Shown piece by piece: positions 1-6,866 of a DNA stretch of 7,734 nucleotides. How positions within the stretch are numbered: the stretch's first letter is position 1; each line of letters opens with the position of its first letter. This stretch comes from Candidatus Rifleibacteriota bacterium. GTDB lineage: Bacteria > Riflebacteria > Ozemobacteria > Ozemobacterales > Ozemobacteraceae. Under the pieces are notes generated by a model. That model was not told the origin of the DNA. It saw only the letters and a program-made list of their open reading frames with translations, and ran no database searches. The position numbers and the translations under genes were made by a program. Where the stretch lies: NCBI GenBank assembly GCA_022704885.1, contig JAKJFO010000189.1, positions 1 to 7,734 on the forward strand, written 5' to 3'.

Positions 1-1140
1 TCATGGTTTGTCTTTCTTTTTTACCGGAATAAAGCCATCGGGAGCTTTGGGGATCGGCTTAAAACCGGGATCTGCCTTCGGCGTCGCCGTCGGTTTGAGC
101 GGAACGAAACCAGTCGAACTCTGCGAAGCCGCAGCTGGCTGCTTAATTACCTGGGCCGGTCTGGCTGGCTTTACAGGCGACGGCGGCACAACATTCGGCG
201 GCGGGATGTTGATGCCGGTGACATTTGCCGGTTCTTTAACAGGCACAGTAAGAGGTGGTGGCAGACTTTTGCCATCGCGATAGACAAAGGGAACCTCTGC
301 ATATCTGATGTTTTCGCGATAAGGTTCTGATCTGAAGTCACGCAGAATCTGATACTGATCTTCGCCTTCGGGAACTATTATATCCATTACTGGCGGATCG
401 CCGTAGGTATCATGACCACCACCAAAATCATCCTGAGTTGGAAAGCCTCTCACGTCTCGATTGAGCAGCCGGTTCGGTGACACAATCTGTTTATAACCCA
501 TAGCCAGGCATTGATAACCAGCCCGTTCTGAGATGCCAGGCAACTTGCTTCTGGCGATCTTGACTATGATTTTATCGCGTTGAACCCTGATGTAATCGGG
601 GTATACTATGTCGGCGAGGCGATTACGCAGTTCGAGATCATCGGTCTTTTCTCGCAGAATGTTGAATACATCGATCTCTGAAAGCGGGGTGATCATGATC
701 ATTTTTTCCCAGCCCATATTGCGGGCAAACATCAGGTCACGCCCGGTCAGGGCCTCCCGATAACCAGAAAGTTCGCGCCCATCGATGTCGATATAGATAT
801 CCCACATATTGGCGACAAAGCCCTGTTCTTCAGTGTTTCGGGTATCAGGCCAGTCGCGCATTATGTAGTTGCGCATCTGAATTTCAAATACTACCACGCC
901 ACCTTCTTCGTAAACTGTGAAGCGCTTGAGATCGAAAATTCCGCGCCGCAGGCGCTTGTCGAGCGGATACTGGTAATACCCCGGGCCTTTGTCATCGCCG
1001 ACATTATCGGTGATATCAAACCAGGCACCTTCCTGATAGAAGTAATTGACCGGCTCAGACTGGCTTTGTGCAAACACACCAACAGTCGAGAGCAGCAGTA
1101 TTACTGCCACAACTTTTGCTGTTTTGCTAAGAGATATCAT
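1..1140 (-). CDS. Secreted protein with glucodextranase C-terminal (DOMON-like) domain and Pro-rich basic tail
   Basis: A 379-residue exported protein of unknown role. Residues 1-24 form a signal peptide with a VFA/Q cleavage site. Residues about 30-280 match the glucodextranase C-terminal, DOMON-like beta-sandwich: the hallmark GDDKGPGYYQYP lies at 48-59, GIFDLKRF at 67-74, and a later WDIYIDIDG strand also fits. In known enzymes this domain is an accessory module on amylolytic proteins, thought to bind sugar or attach to the cell surface; here it stands alone with no catalytic domain. Residues about 292-342 are a proline-rich linker, followed by a basic tail with three GFxP repeats. I chose ATG at 1140 over GTG at 1143 because AGGGG lies 7 bases before the ATG but only 4 before the GTG. 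It is the last visible gene of the surface operon and overlaps the previous stop as TGATG. The stop codon occupies 1-3, so the gene is complete. The domain call is firm; the function is inferred. Confidence 0.85.
   Translation of the reverse strand: MISLSKTAKVVAVILLLSTVGVFAQSQSEPVNYFYQEGAWFDITDNVGDDKGPGYYQYPLDKRLRRGIFDLKRFTVYEEGGVVVFEIQMRNYIMRDWPDTRNTEEQGFVANMWDIYIDIDGRELSGYREALTGRDLMFARNMGWEKMIMITPLSEIDVFNILREKTDDLELRNRLADIVYPDYIRVQRDKIIVKIARSKLPGISERAGYQCLAMGYKQIVSPNRLLNRDVRGFPTQDDFGGGHDTYGDPPVMDIIVPEGEDQYQILRDFRSEPYRENIRYAEVPFVYRDGKSLPPPLTVPVKEPANVTGINIPPPNVVPPSPVKPARPAQVIKQPAAASQSSTGFVPLKPTATPKADPGFKPIPKAPDGFIPVKKKDKP
19..111 (-). repeat. Three GFxP(L/I/V) tail repeats in the DOMON-like protein
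   Basis: The basic C-terminal tail carries GFVPLK (residues 344-349), GFKPIP (359-364) and GFIPVK (369-374). Each is preceded by a small, proline or acidic residue and separated by Pro/Lys/Ala-rich spacers. They follow a proline-rich linker, an arrangement typical of extended tails that span or bind cell wall or a partner protein. That role is inferred. Confidence 0.6.
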
Positions 1141-2303
1141 CACTTGACCCCTATGATCGAATAGGTTTCGTCACCGGATTCCTGATAAGGATCCTTGACC
1201 TGATTTTCGCTGTTGATGTTGAAGGCATACTGATAGTAGCCAGGTGCAATACCGGTGAACAGGCGGGTGTAGACGCCATCGCCGGCGACTTCATCGCCAT
1301 TGGTGCCATCGTCATAGAGCTGCTGCGGATTGCTCCAGCCCTTGAAAGAGCCAACAACAGTGGGATTGGTGACATCAACAAAGTCAGAGGCAACCAGAAT
1401 GACCTTGAGCTCGCCACCTCTTTTGGCTGAAAGTGTTGTAGGCGGCACTTCATACAGAGTGACGGTCGAAAGATCGATGGGAACTGCTCTGATATTGAAG
1501 TTATTACTGCGGAATACCAGGTATTCGCGACCGTTTCCTTCCATCGCAAAACTGTAATGACCGTCAGAATCGAGATACATCGAGCGTGAGCCCTTCTTGG
1601 TAGCCAGTTTAACCTCTGAATAGTTAACGCTGTTAAGGTCACTGACAACATAACCGCGGGCCAGCTTAACTGTCGATTCGAGAATGTAAATTTCGGAGTT
1701 GCCGTTTCTGGTGTATTCCTGATGAGGGTCGGTCTGGGTTTCGGTGCTGCCGTCGGCTTTGCTGAATTCGAATATATATTGCTGCGAGCCGGTAGTAAGG
1801 TTAGTCAGACGCACGGTGTAAATACCATCATTTGCCAGCAGATCGCCATGACTGCCGTCATCGTACATTTTGACCTTATCAGGTGACCAGACAGGATTTA
1901 CTGACTTCAGATTAAAACTGGTAGCCGTCGGAAAATCGACTATAGAAGCTATCCAAAGGGCTTCGCCAACAATCTTGGTTGACAATGAGATATCAGGCGG
2001 GGTCGCGGTTTTATCAGTTTCGGCATCTACCCAGGCATAACCGACATCAAAGCTGCGGCCACGGGCGATAAGCAGATAACGCCCGGATTTGCGCACTTCG
2101 ATCGTGTATTCGCCCTTGTCATCGGCATAGGCATTCAATGACGTTCCAGCGACAGTAACTTTGACGCCGCGCGAAATCTGCCCCGGCGGTACTACGACTT
2201 TTCCCTTGATGATAGCGACCGGAATCACCAGTGACTCTTGAATACAGCCGCTTGAAAAAACCGCCGTCAGAATAAGAAATACTGTCAGCAATGCTTTTTT
2301 CAT
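1140..2303 (-). CDS. Lipoprotein with duplicated regulatory-like and glycan-binding-like modules
   Basis: A 387-residue envelope lipoprotein. The N-terminus has a short basic region, a hydrophobic stretch and an SSGC lipobox, so lipidation at Cys20 is likely, although position -3 is Ser rather than the usual Leu. The rest is two copies of one unit. Each begins with a carboxypeptidase-regulatory-like beta-sandwich (about 31-110 and 214-292, with DDKGEY and DSDGHY at matching places). Each continues with an Ig/CBM48-like module bearing a DDGxxGDxxxxDGxYT motif (148-163 and 331-346) and ending DPHQE or DPYQE. The second module also has GSFKGWS, typical of glycogen-binding-like folds. The acidic motif could bind calcium. 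No enzyme domain is present. It lies nine bases after the SLH/beta-barrel gene and overlaps the next gene by one base, so the three are almost certainly co-expressed. A surface glycan-binding or scaffold role is inference. Confidence 0.85.
   Translation of the reverse strand: MKKALLTVFLILTAVFSSGCIQESLVIPVAIIKGKVVVPPGQISRGVKVTVAGTSLNAYADDKGEYTIEVRKSGRYLLIARGRSFDVGYAWVDAETDKTATPPDISLSTKIVGEALWIASIVDFPTATSFNLKSVNPVWSPDKVKMYDDGSHGDLLANDGIYTVRLTNLTTGSQQYIFEFSKADGSTETQTDPHQEYTRNGNSEIYILESTVKLARGYVVSDLNSVNYSEVKLATKKGSRSMYLDSDGHYSFAMEGNGREYLVFRSNNFNIRAVPIDLSTVTLYEVPPTTLSAKRGGELKVILVASDFVDVTNPTVVGSFKGWSNPQQLYDDGTNGDEVAGDGVYTRLFTGIAPGYYQYAFNINSENQVKDPYQESGDETYSIIGVK
1146..2213 (-). repeat. Tandem internal duplication (two units of about 183 residues) in the lipoprotein
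   Basis: Unit 1 covers residues about 31-206 and unit 2 about 214-386. Matching landmarks keep an offset of 179-185 residues: Gly34/Gly217, Gly64/Gly248, Tyr66/Tyr250, Tyr76/Tyr261, Phe85/Phe269, Asp148/Asp331, Asp154/Asp337 and the DPxQE ends at 192 and 371. The constant offset across two different domains shows that the pair was duplicated as one block. The copies are diverged, so the event is old. Confidence 0.75.
1148..1152 (-). promoter_or_regulatory. Ribosome binding site AGGGG for the DOMON-like gene
   Basis: AGGGG lies inside the end of the lipoprotein gene, 7 bases before ATG 1140 and 4 before GTG 1143. The spacing decides for the ATG. Its position within the upstream coding sequence, next to a TGATG overlap, suggests translational coupling. 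Confidence 0.65.
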
Positions 2304-2310
2304 TATTCTA

Positions 2311-2314
2311 TCCT
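2311..2314 (-). promoter_or_regulatory. Ribosome binding site AGGA overlapping the upstream stop codon
   Basis: The SLH/beta-barrel gene ends in TAG, and the last two bases of that stop form the start of AGGA (TAGGA). It sits 7 bases before the lipoprotein ATG. Stop and ribosome binding site are merged, so terminating ribosomes can re-initiate on the lipoprotein gene. Confidence 0.65.
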
Positions 2315-4616
2315 AAAAATTTGATCTGGCCTCGAAGATGAACATCTTCTGGGTGTGAACGTCTATGTAATCTCTGCCATTATCGGTGCTGGTGATCGCC
2401 CAGCGCCATTCGTCAGGGTAATCATAGCCGAACTTGAATCTGACGGTAGCGCTTTTACTGACATCGTAGATCAGCTCGCCATAGATGTTTTCGCGGTCGA
2501 TTGAGTCTTTGTTGCCATCTTTGAAGTCGATCACGCCGCGGGAATAAAAGGCGCGACCTCTGAACTTGTTGGTAAAATTCTTCTTGAGTTCAGCCAGAAT
2601 AGCATTTGCCAGGCTTGATCTGCTGCCATCACCAGAATCTTCATAATCAACGTGCTGAACCCCACAGGTCAAGCTGGTTGTCGGCGTAAAATTGTAGGTA
2701 GCCTCGCCAATGTAGTCTACTCTGATATTTTCGCGCGGCGAGCTGACCCAGCCGACCTGGTGCTCAACGCTGCCTTTGGCATAGACTCTCGGGTTGATGT
2801 CTGAGTTGATTTCAAAATAACCAACCCTCTCGTTGTTATCATAAGTTGTACCGTTTTCGTCAAAGGTATCGTCTGGATCACCCCAGACGAGCATCTTGCC
2901 CTTGGCGCTGACCGAATCACTCAGACGCAGATTCAGTTCGACTGCATTCGATTTTTCGCCCTGTTCACCTTCAAATGCATCCCATTTCTGAACGAAATCG
3001 TATTTGAAAGTCGTCTTGTCGGTAAAATCAGAAAGCAGCTGAAAGGTAAACTTGCGGCCTGAGTTGCCATCTGTTTCATGTTCAGTATAAGGATCGATTT
3101 CCCAAGTTTTAGAAAGGTAAGTAGCTTCGACCGACAGATTGTTGGCAATCGCCAGCAGTTTGTTGCCAAAATCATAGTTGACTCCGAATCTGGTGAGCTT
3201 TTCTCCGGCAAAATCTGGGCGACCATAGTTTCCGTCTGAGTATTTCATATCCAGACTGTTCGGATAATTTTTAAGATCACCAATATCATAGGCCCACGCC
3301 GGAGCCATCATGGCCCGAAAATACCTGCCGAAATCATAGTGCTTAACTGTTCCAGTCAGTCCACCGTTCTGAACTGTAAGATCGAACCTTGAGCCTTCAT
3401 CTGGCATATTGCGCGTTTTTTTCTCGCCGCCGTCATACAGATATGAGGCAGAAGTTAAAAATTCGGCTGTTGCCTGGATTTTGCCGGCCCGGTCGGTCGA
3501 ATAGTTGACATCGAAACCGCGAACAGTATTGGAATTACCGACAGTCTTGTAATCAAGAATCTTTTCGGCATAAGAGGTGCCGACAGAAAAATTGTCTTCA
3601 CTGAATTTCTCTGGCAGCTTCCAGACAAGGCGACCGGTCACCATATCGGTACTGTCTGTGTATCCGCGAATCAAATCGGTTTTAAGAATCGAACCCTGGT
3701 AAGAAACGCCGCTTTCAGAGCCCGAAACTTCGATACCCTGATAAGGATCGACCACATCGGTGTCTTCGGTCAGAATGTTCATTGGATCGTCGATCCCGCT
3801 GGCGCCTTCACTTGAGAAAACCCTGACTTTCATCGACTTGGCATTGCTGAGAATATGCATGCGGTTCGAAAGCAGAATTCTGTCGTTCTGAATTCTGCTT
3901 ACATAGTCATCGATATTGTCAAACGGGTTCGGGGTGCCTGACTGGCTGTAGACGACCTTGTTCCAGGTCTTGCCCTGAATCAGGCCATATAGTTCATAAA
4001 AGGTTTCGATTCTTTCGCCAAGAGGCTTACCGACAAAACTGAGGTAGAGTTCCTGGTAAAAGGTTACCAGACCAGGATCGCTAAAGGTGTAAGGATCGCC
4101 AGAAATATTTCTACCAGCAGTTTCAGGATCGATTACATACTGAGCGCGAGCCCGGTAAAAGCCGGCAATTTTAACCTTGGGCAGCATGCCCTCGATTTCT
4201 TTTACCTTGTTTTCGCTGTCTACCATGCGGCGTTCGAGCGAATCGACGCGCACGTCGAGCAGGCCGAGCTCATCTCTGAATTCTTTGGTAAGGCGGGTCA
4301 GAGCAGCGCGCTCTTCTTCGCTGGCTGCATCGATATTCGCTTTTTTCTCTTCCATACGCTTGAGAATGCGGGCAAGAATAAGAGCGACATCGTAACGGGT
4401 GGTGACTTTGCGGCCTTTAAAAGTGCCGTCGGGGTAGCCTTCCATATAGCCCTGGCTGATAAGAAACTCAACGTCGGAAAATGCCCAGTGGTCGCGCGGC
4501 AGATCCTGAAAAGCAGCTGATTGTGCCAGGGTGGCAGCGGGCAGCGCAAGGCACAGAAGCGTTACCAGTAACCCCGCGAGCAGGGAAAACACGCTATTAT
4601 TCTTTGTTTGCCTCAT
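2313..4616 (-). CDS. OmpM/SomA-like outer-membrane beta-barrel with SLH domain
   Basis: A 767-residue outer-membrane protein. Residues 1-31 are a signal peptide (cleavage ATLA/QS). Residues 35-86 are a single SLH domain with the expected FQDLPRDHWA start, GYMEGYPDGTF core and TTRYD motif. Residues about 88-146 are a charged coiled coil (KEFRDELGLLDVRVDSLERR region). From about 147 onward there are alternating amphipathic strands with many Tyr, Asp and Asn residues, and the protein ends in Phe (EARSNF), the usual signal for insertion by the Bam machinery. In OmpM-type proteins the SLH domain binds a wall polymer or peptidoglycan across the periplasm while the barrel sits in the outer membrane, so the protein acts as both porin and tether. 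It is the first gene of the surface operon. The region before ATG 4616 is purine-rich (AAGAAAAGA) without a strong ribosome site. Architecture is certain; pore specificity is unknown, and OprB-type sugar transport is one possibility. Confidence 0.9.
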   Translation of the reverse strand: MRQTKNNSVFSLLAGLLVTLLCLALPAATLAQSAAFQDLPRDHWAFSDVEFLISQGYMEGYPDGTFKGRKVTTRYDVALILARILKRMEEKKANIDAASEEERAALTRLTKEFRDELGLLDVRVDSLERRMVDSENKVKEIEGMLPKVKIAGFYRARAQYVIDPETAGRNISGDPYTFSDPGLVTFYQELYLSFVGKPLGERIETFYELYGLIQGKTWNKVVYSQSGTPNPFDNIDDYVSRIQNDRILLSNRMHILSNAKSMKVRVFSSEGASGIDDPMNILTEDTDVVDPYQGIEVSGSESGVSYQGSILKTDLIRGYTDSTDMVTGRLVWKLPEKFSEDNFSVGTSYAEKILDYKTVGNSNTVRGFDVNYSTDRAGKIQATAEFLTSASYLYDGGEKKTRNMPDEGSRFDLTVQNGGLTGTVKHYDFGRYFRAMMAPAWAYDIGDLKNYPNSLDMKYSDGNYGRPDFAGEKLTRFGVNYDFGNKLLAIANNLSVEATYLSKTWEIDPYTEHETDGNSGRKFTFQLLSDFTDKTTFKYDFVQKWDAFEGEQGEKSNAVELNLRLSDSVSAKGKMLVWGDPDDTFDENGTTYDNNERVGYFEINSDINPRVYAKGSVEHQVGWVSSPRENIRVDYIGEATYNFTPTTSLTCGVQHVDYEDSGDGSRSSLANAILAELKKNFTNKFRGRAFYSRGVIDFKDGNKDSIDRENIYGELIYDVSKSATVRFKFGYDYPDEWRWAITSTDNGRDYIDVHTQKMFIFEARSNF

Positions 4617-4763
4617 TCTTTTCTTATCTTTTTCCTTGGGGAATATGAATGCTCAGTTCCTCTATCGACAGTTTCGACTGATTTAATAAGAACAAATTTT
4701 TACCAGCTGACTCGCGTAACCGGCGTATTGGCAAAGAATCGAAATCTGGTGTATTTTTTAGCC
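4617..4763. other. Divergent intergenic region
   Basis: These 147 bases separate the head-to-head starts of the surface operon and the membrane-TPR gene and must hold promoters for both. The plus-strand frame of the membrane gene is open throughout, back to an ATG at 4608, but that upstream part has no membrane or domain character. On the minus strand an AT-rich stretch (about 4680-4705) is present, but no convincing -35/-10 pair could be placed. No hairpin or operator repeat stands out. Confidence 0.5.
4728..4757 (+). promoter_or_regulatory. Possible promoter, leaderless or nearly so, for the membrane-TPR gene
   Basis: TTGGCA (4728-4733) and TATTTT (4752-4757) match the housekeeping -35 and -10 boxes at five and four of six positions with an 18-base spacer. 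Transcription would start at about 4763-4764, on or next to the ATG. The absence of a ribosome binding site before this ATG is consistent with that. Such a match can arise by chance. Confidence 0.3.
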
Positions 4764-5990
4764 ATGCAGCTCGAGCAATTATCTACCGAAAACATTTTTG
4801 AACTGCGCCTCAAATGGCTGGCTCCATTTTCTGCCAGTGTCTTTGTCGCAGCGATGCTGCTGGGCTCGCAAAAAATGCTGCTGCGCCTGCCTGAGCCAAC
4901 CATGATGATCTGCGCATTTTTTATTTTTTTCATGCTGGTCTGCCGCGGGGCTGCCAGCTTTACTAACCGGCTGGCCGCCAGCATGAAAATAAGTTACCCG
5001 ACATTCATTCTCTGGTGTTATCCGATGACGGTTGTCGGCACTGTGACGCTGAGTTCATGGCTCTTTCTGGGGCTCTCAAACCGCCTGCTTGGCCGCGGTT
5101 TCTGGAATAACTGGCTGGGTCTGACCGGTCAGGATACAACCTCGTTTTTTTTCACCTGCTTCGCTTCGATGCTGCTGGTAGTAACGCTGCAGTTCGCATC
5201 GTCGATTTTTCAGGTATTCAACTGGATTCTCGAAATGTCGCGCGGGCACGTTCAGATGGTAAGTAACGAGCTGATGAAAATCGGAGATGACCGAGCCGCA
5301 ATCGGCAATACTCTGGAAATTATGCGTCAGGATGGGGAACAGACCAAAACCAGCCGGGTGCGCGCGACCAGATTCAACCGGCTGGCCCTGCTTGGCATTT
5401 TCATGCTTGGGCTGGCTTTTGCAGGCTGGGTAACCTTTTTCAGGCCGGCCCTGATTCTTTATTATCGTGCCGAGATACAGCTGCGTACCTTTCTCGAACC
5501 GGCTGCCGCCTACGAGACACTCAGGCACCTGAGCGAGCGCTTTCCCGATTACCGCTACATGGATTCGGTAACCTATCGCATGGCCTGGATTCTCGACCGC
5601 AGGCTCAATCAGTTCGAAAAGGCCAAAGAGGCTTACGAAGGTTTTATCAAACGTTTTGGCAGACACAATGTCTGGTCGGATGAAGCCATTGCCAGTCTGG
5701 TCAGACTTTCGCTCGATAAGCTCAGCGACCCTGAGCAGACGCTTTACTGGACGGCGCAATATCTCGAAACCCGGCCCGACGGGATTATGGCGCCGCACAT
5801 GTATCTTTACCGTATCAGAGCCTTTAAACGCAGCGATCAGCTGGAAATGGCCGAAAAGGAAATGGCTGAAGCGCAAAAACGTTTCGATATGAATGCAAAA
5901 ATTCAGATTATCAGCAGCGAAGACCGTCTTATCGATCTGATCAGTTTTTCTGATGCGCTCAAGGCCGAAATCAGCGCAGACCGCCAATAA
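4764..5990 (+). CDS. Inner-membrane protein with five TM segments and C-terminal TPR-like domain
   Basis: A 408-residue protein whose family I do not recognise. Predicted membrane segments lie at about 18-36, 46-63, 80-104, 127-153 and 207-233. Residues 154-206 form a charged loop rich in Arg and Lys, so by the positive-inside rule this loop is cytoplasmic and the C-terminus is periplasmic. Residues about 247-375 form alpha-hairpins of TPR type (AAAYETLRHLSERFPDY, then FEKAKEAYEGFIKRFG), resembling periplasmic helpers of the YbgF/BamD kind, which bind partner proteins. I chose ATG 4764 because the earlier in-frame ATG at 4608 would add 52 residues without membrane character and overlap the start of the divergent gene. 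No strong ribosome site precedes 4764. It is divergent from the surface operon and convergent with the protease gene. A role in envelope assembly is a guess from topology and location. Confidence 0.8.
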   Translation: MQLEQLSTENIFELRLKWLAPFSASVFVAAMLLGSQKMLLRLPEPTMMICAFFIFFMLVCRGAASFTNRLAASMKISYPTFILWCYPMTVVGTVTLSSWLFLGLSNRLLGRGFWNNWLGLTGQDTTSFFFTCFASMLLVVTLQFASSIFQVFNWILEMSRGHVQMVSNELMKIGDDRAAIGNTLEIMRQDGEQTKTSRVRATRFNRLALLGIFMLGLAFAGWVTFFRPALILYYRAEIQLRTFLEPAAAYETLRHLSERFPDYRYMDSVTYRMAWILDRRLNQFEKAKEAYEGFIKRFGRHNVWSDEAIASLVRLSLDKLSDPEQTLYWTAQYLETRPDGIMAPHMYLYRIRAFKRSDQLEMAEKEMAEAQKRFDMNAKIQIISSEDRLIDLISFSDALKAEISADRQ

Positions 5991-6864
5991 ACCCGGCAAT
6001 CGATGGCGCGCTCAACACTTTGGCCAGCCCGAGCCCGCGCCGCGTGCGCAGTTGTTTGTGGCCTTTCTGCGGCCGCAGTTCTTCGAGAAATACCTCTTCG
6101 AGCACCATACCCAGCAGCAAAGCGCCACCGTCAGATCCGGCCAGAATTACCGGCGCGCCACTGTAACCGGCAAATACTTCGAAATCTACATAAAATACCG
6201 GATAAAGACTTGCCGGGCGCAACGGAAAGCTTGACACCACGCCACTGCGGGCAAAGGCAAAGCCAGCCTCATTACAGGCCTCACCATAAGGAAAGCCCGG
6301 AACGATAACCTGAGACCCGGCGCCAATGCTGGCGCGACCCAGCTGTTTTTCGTCGGCGATAAAATCGCGTGACAGCACGCAATAGTCGGCTTCTCCTGGC
6401 AGCTCGATCTTGATCGCCGCCAGATCGAAAGTTGCATGACTGACATAAAGAGCGCGATTTTGTTTGCGAATCTGTATCTGCAAAGGCAATGGAAAGTAGA
6501 TATTGCGCTCACAGCGCCGCAGATTAACCCTGGCAAAGTCTTCGGCAATACTGTTGAAGCTGTGCGCGCTGCTGACCAGCCAGACTGCGTTACGACCAGG
6601 CGCTTCTACCATGAAAGCAGTAGCAAAAACCTGTTCACCAGAGCGGTCGCGACCACTGAGTGAAACGACCGAACGCATCACCGCATCGATGCCGGCCGCC
6701 GATGCCACGGCTGGCAGAAGCAATGCAATCAGAGATAACGTCAGAACCGCTCTAATCGATAATGGCATAAATAAAACGAATTCAAATACCCGGTTACCAG
6801 AACCCGCCATGGTCACAGGCCGGTTTGTTTTCAAGGGTTTCGCTGACACAACACTCTCTTTCAT
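5971..6864 (-). CDS. Exported trypsin-like serine protease (S1 family, no PDZ domain)
   Basis: Up to 297 residues. The chymotrypsin-fold triad is complete: His101 in VSSAH, Asp147 in FDLAAIK, and Ser235 in GYSGAP (the GDSGGP equivalent). GSQVIVPGFPYG (183-194) and the RSGVVSSF strand also fit HtrA-like and trypsin-like peptidases. There is no PDZ domain, so it is not a full DegP. A good signal peptide starts at Met33 (MPLSIRAVLTLSLIALLLP), with cleavage after VASA at 56; the enzyme probably acts in the periplasm or outside the cell. The start is uncertain: ATG 6864 lies two bases after the hemW stop, ATG 6810 is Met19, and ATG 6768 (Met33) gives a classical signal peptide. None has a clear ribosome site. 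Three cysteines (118, 162, 197) remain in the mature chain. The 3' end overlaps the convergent gene by 20 bases. Substrate unknown. Confidence 0.85.
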   Translation of the reverse strand: MKESVVSAKPLKTNRPVTMAGSGNRVFEFVLFMPLSIRAVLTLSLIALLLPAVASAAGIDAVMRSVVSLSGRDRSGEQVFATAFMVEAPGRNAVWLVSSAHSFNSIAEDFARVNLRRCERNIYFPLPLQIQIRKQNRALYVSHATFDLAAIKIELPGEADYCVLSRDFIADEKQLGRASIGAGSQVIVPGFPYGEACNEAGFAFARSGVVSSFPLRPASLYPVFYVDFEVFAGYSGAPVILAGSDGGALLLGMVLEEVFLEELRPQKGHKQLRTRRGLGLAKVLSAPSIAGFIGGLR

Positions 6865-6866
6865 AC

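Noticed and set aside
8..283. Gly-rich 91-codon plus-strand frame
   Set aside because: It is the antisense of the proline-rich tail; Pro codons on one strand read as Gly codons on the other.
1182..3750. Shared DPYQ motif in the lipoprotein and the SLH/beta-barrel protein, suggesting common ancestry or docking
   Set aside because: In the lipoprotein it closes a module, while in the barrel it lies in an unrelated context; four residues are too few to support a link.
4608..4763. Upstream ATG at 4608 as the start of the membrane-TPR gene
   Set aside because: It would overlap the start of the divergent SLH gene and add 52 residues without domain character; ATG 4764 starts just before the first membrane segment.
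5076..5999. 307-codon open frame on the minus strand opposite the membrane-TPR gene
   Set aside because: It lies entirely antisense to a gene with clear membrane segments and TPR-like repeats, also overlaps the protease end, and its translation shows no signal, membrane segment or known motif.
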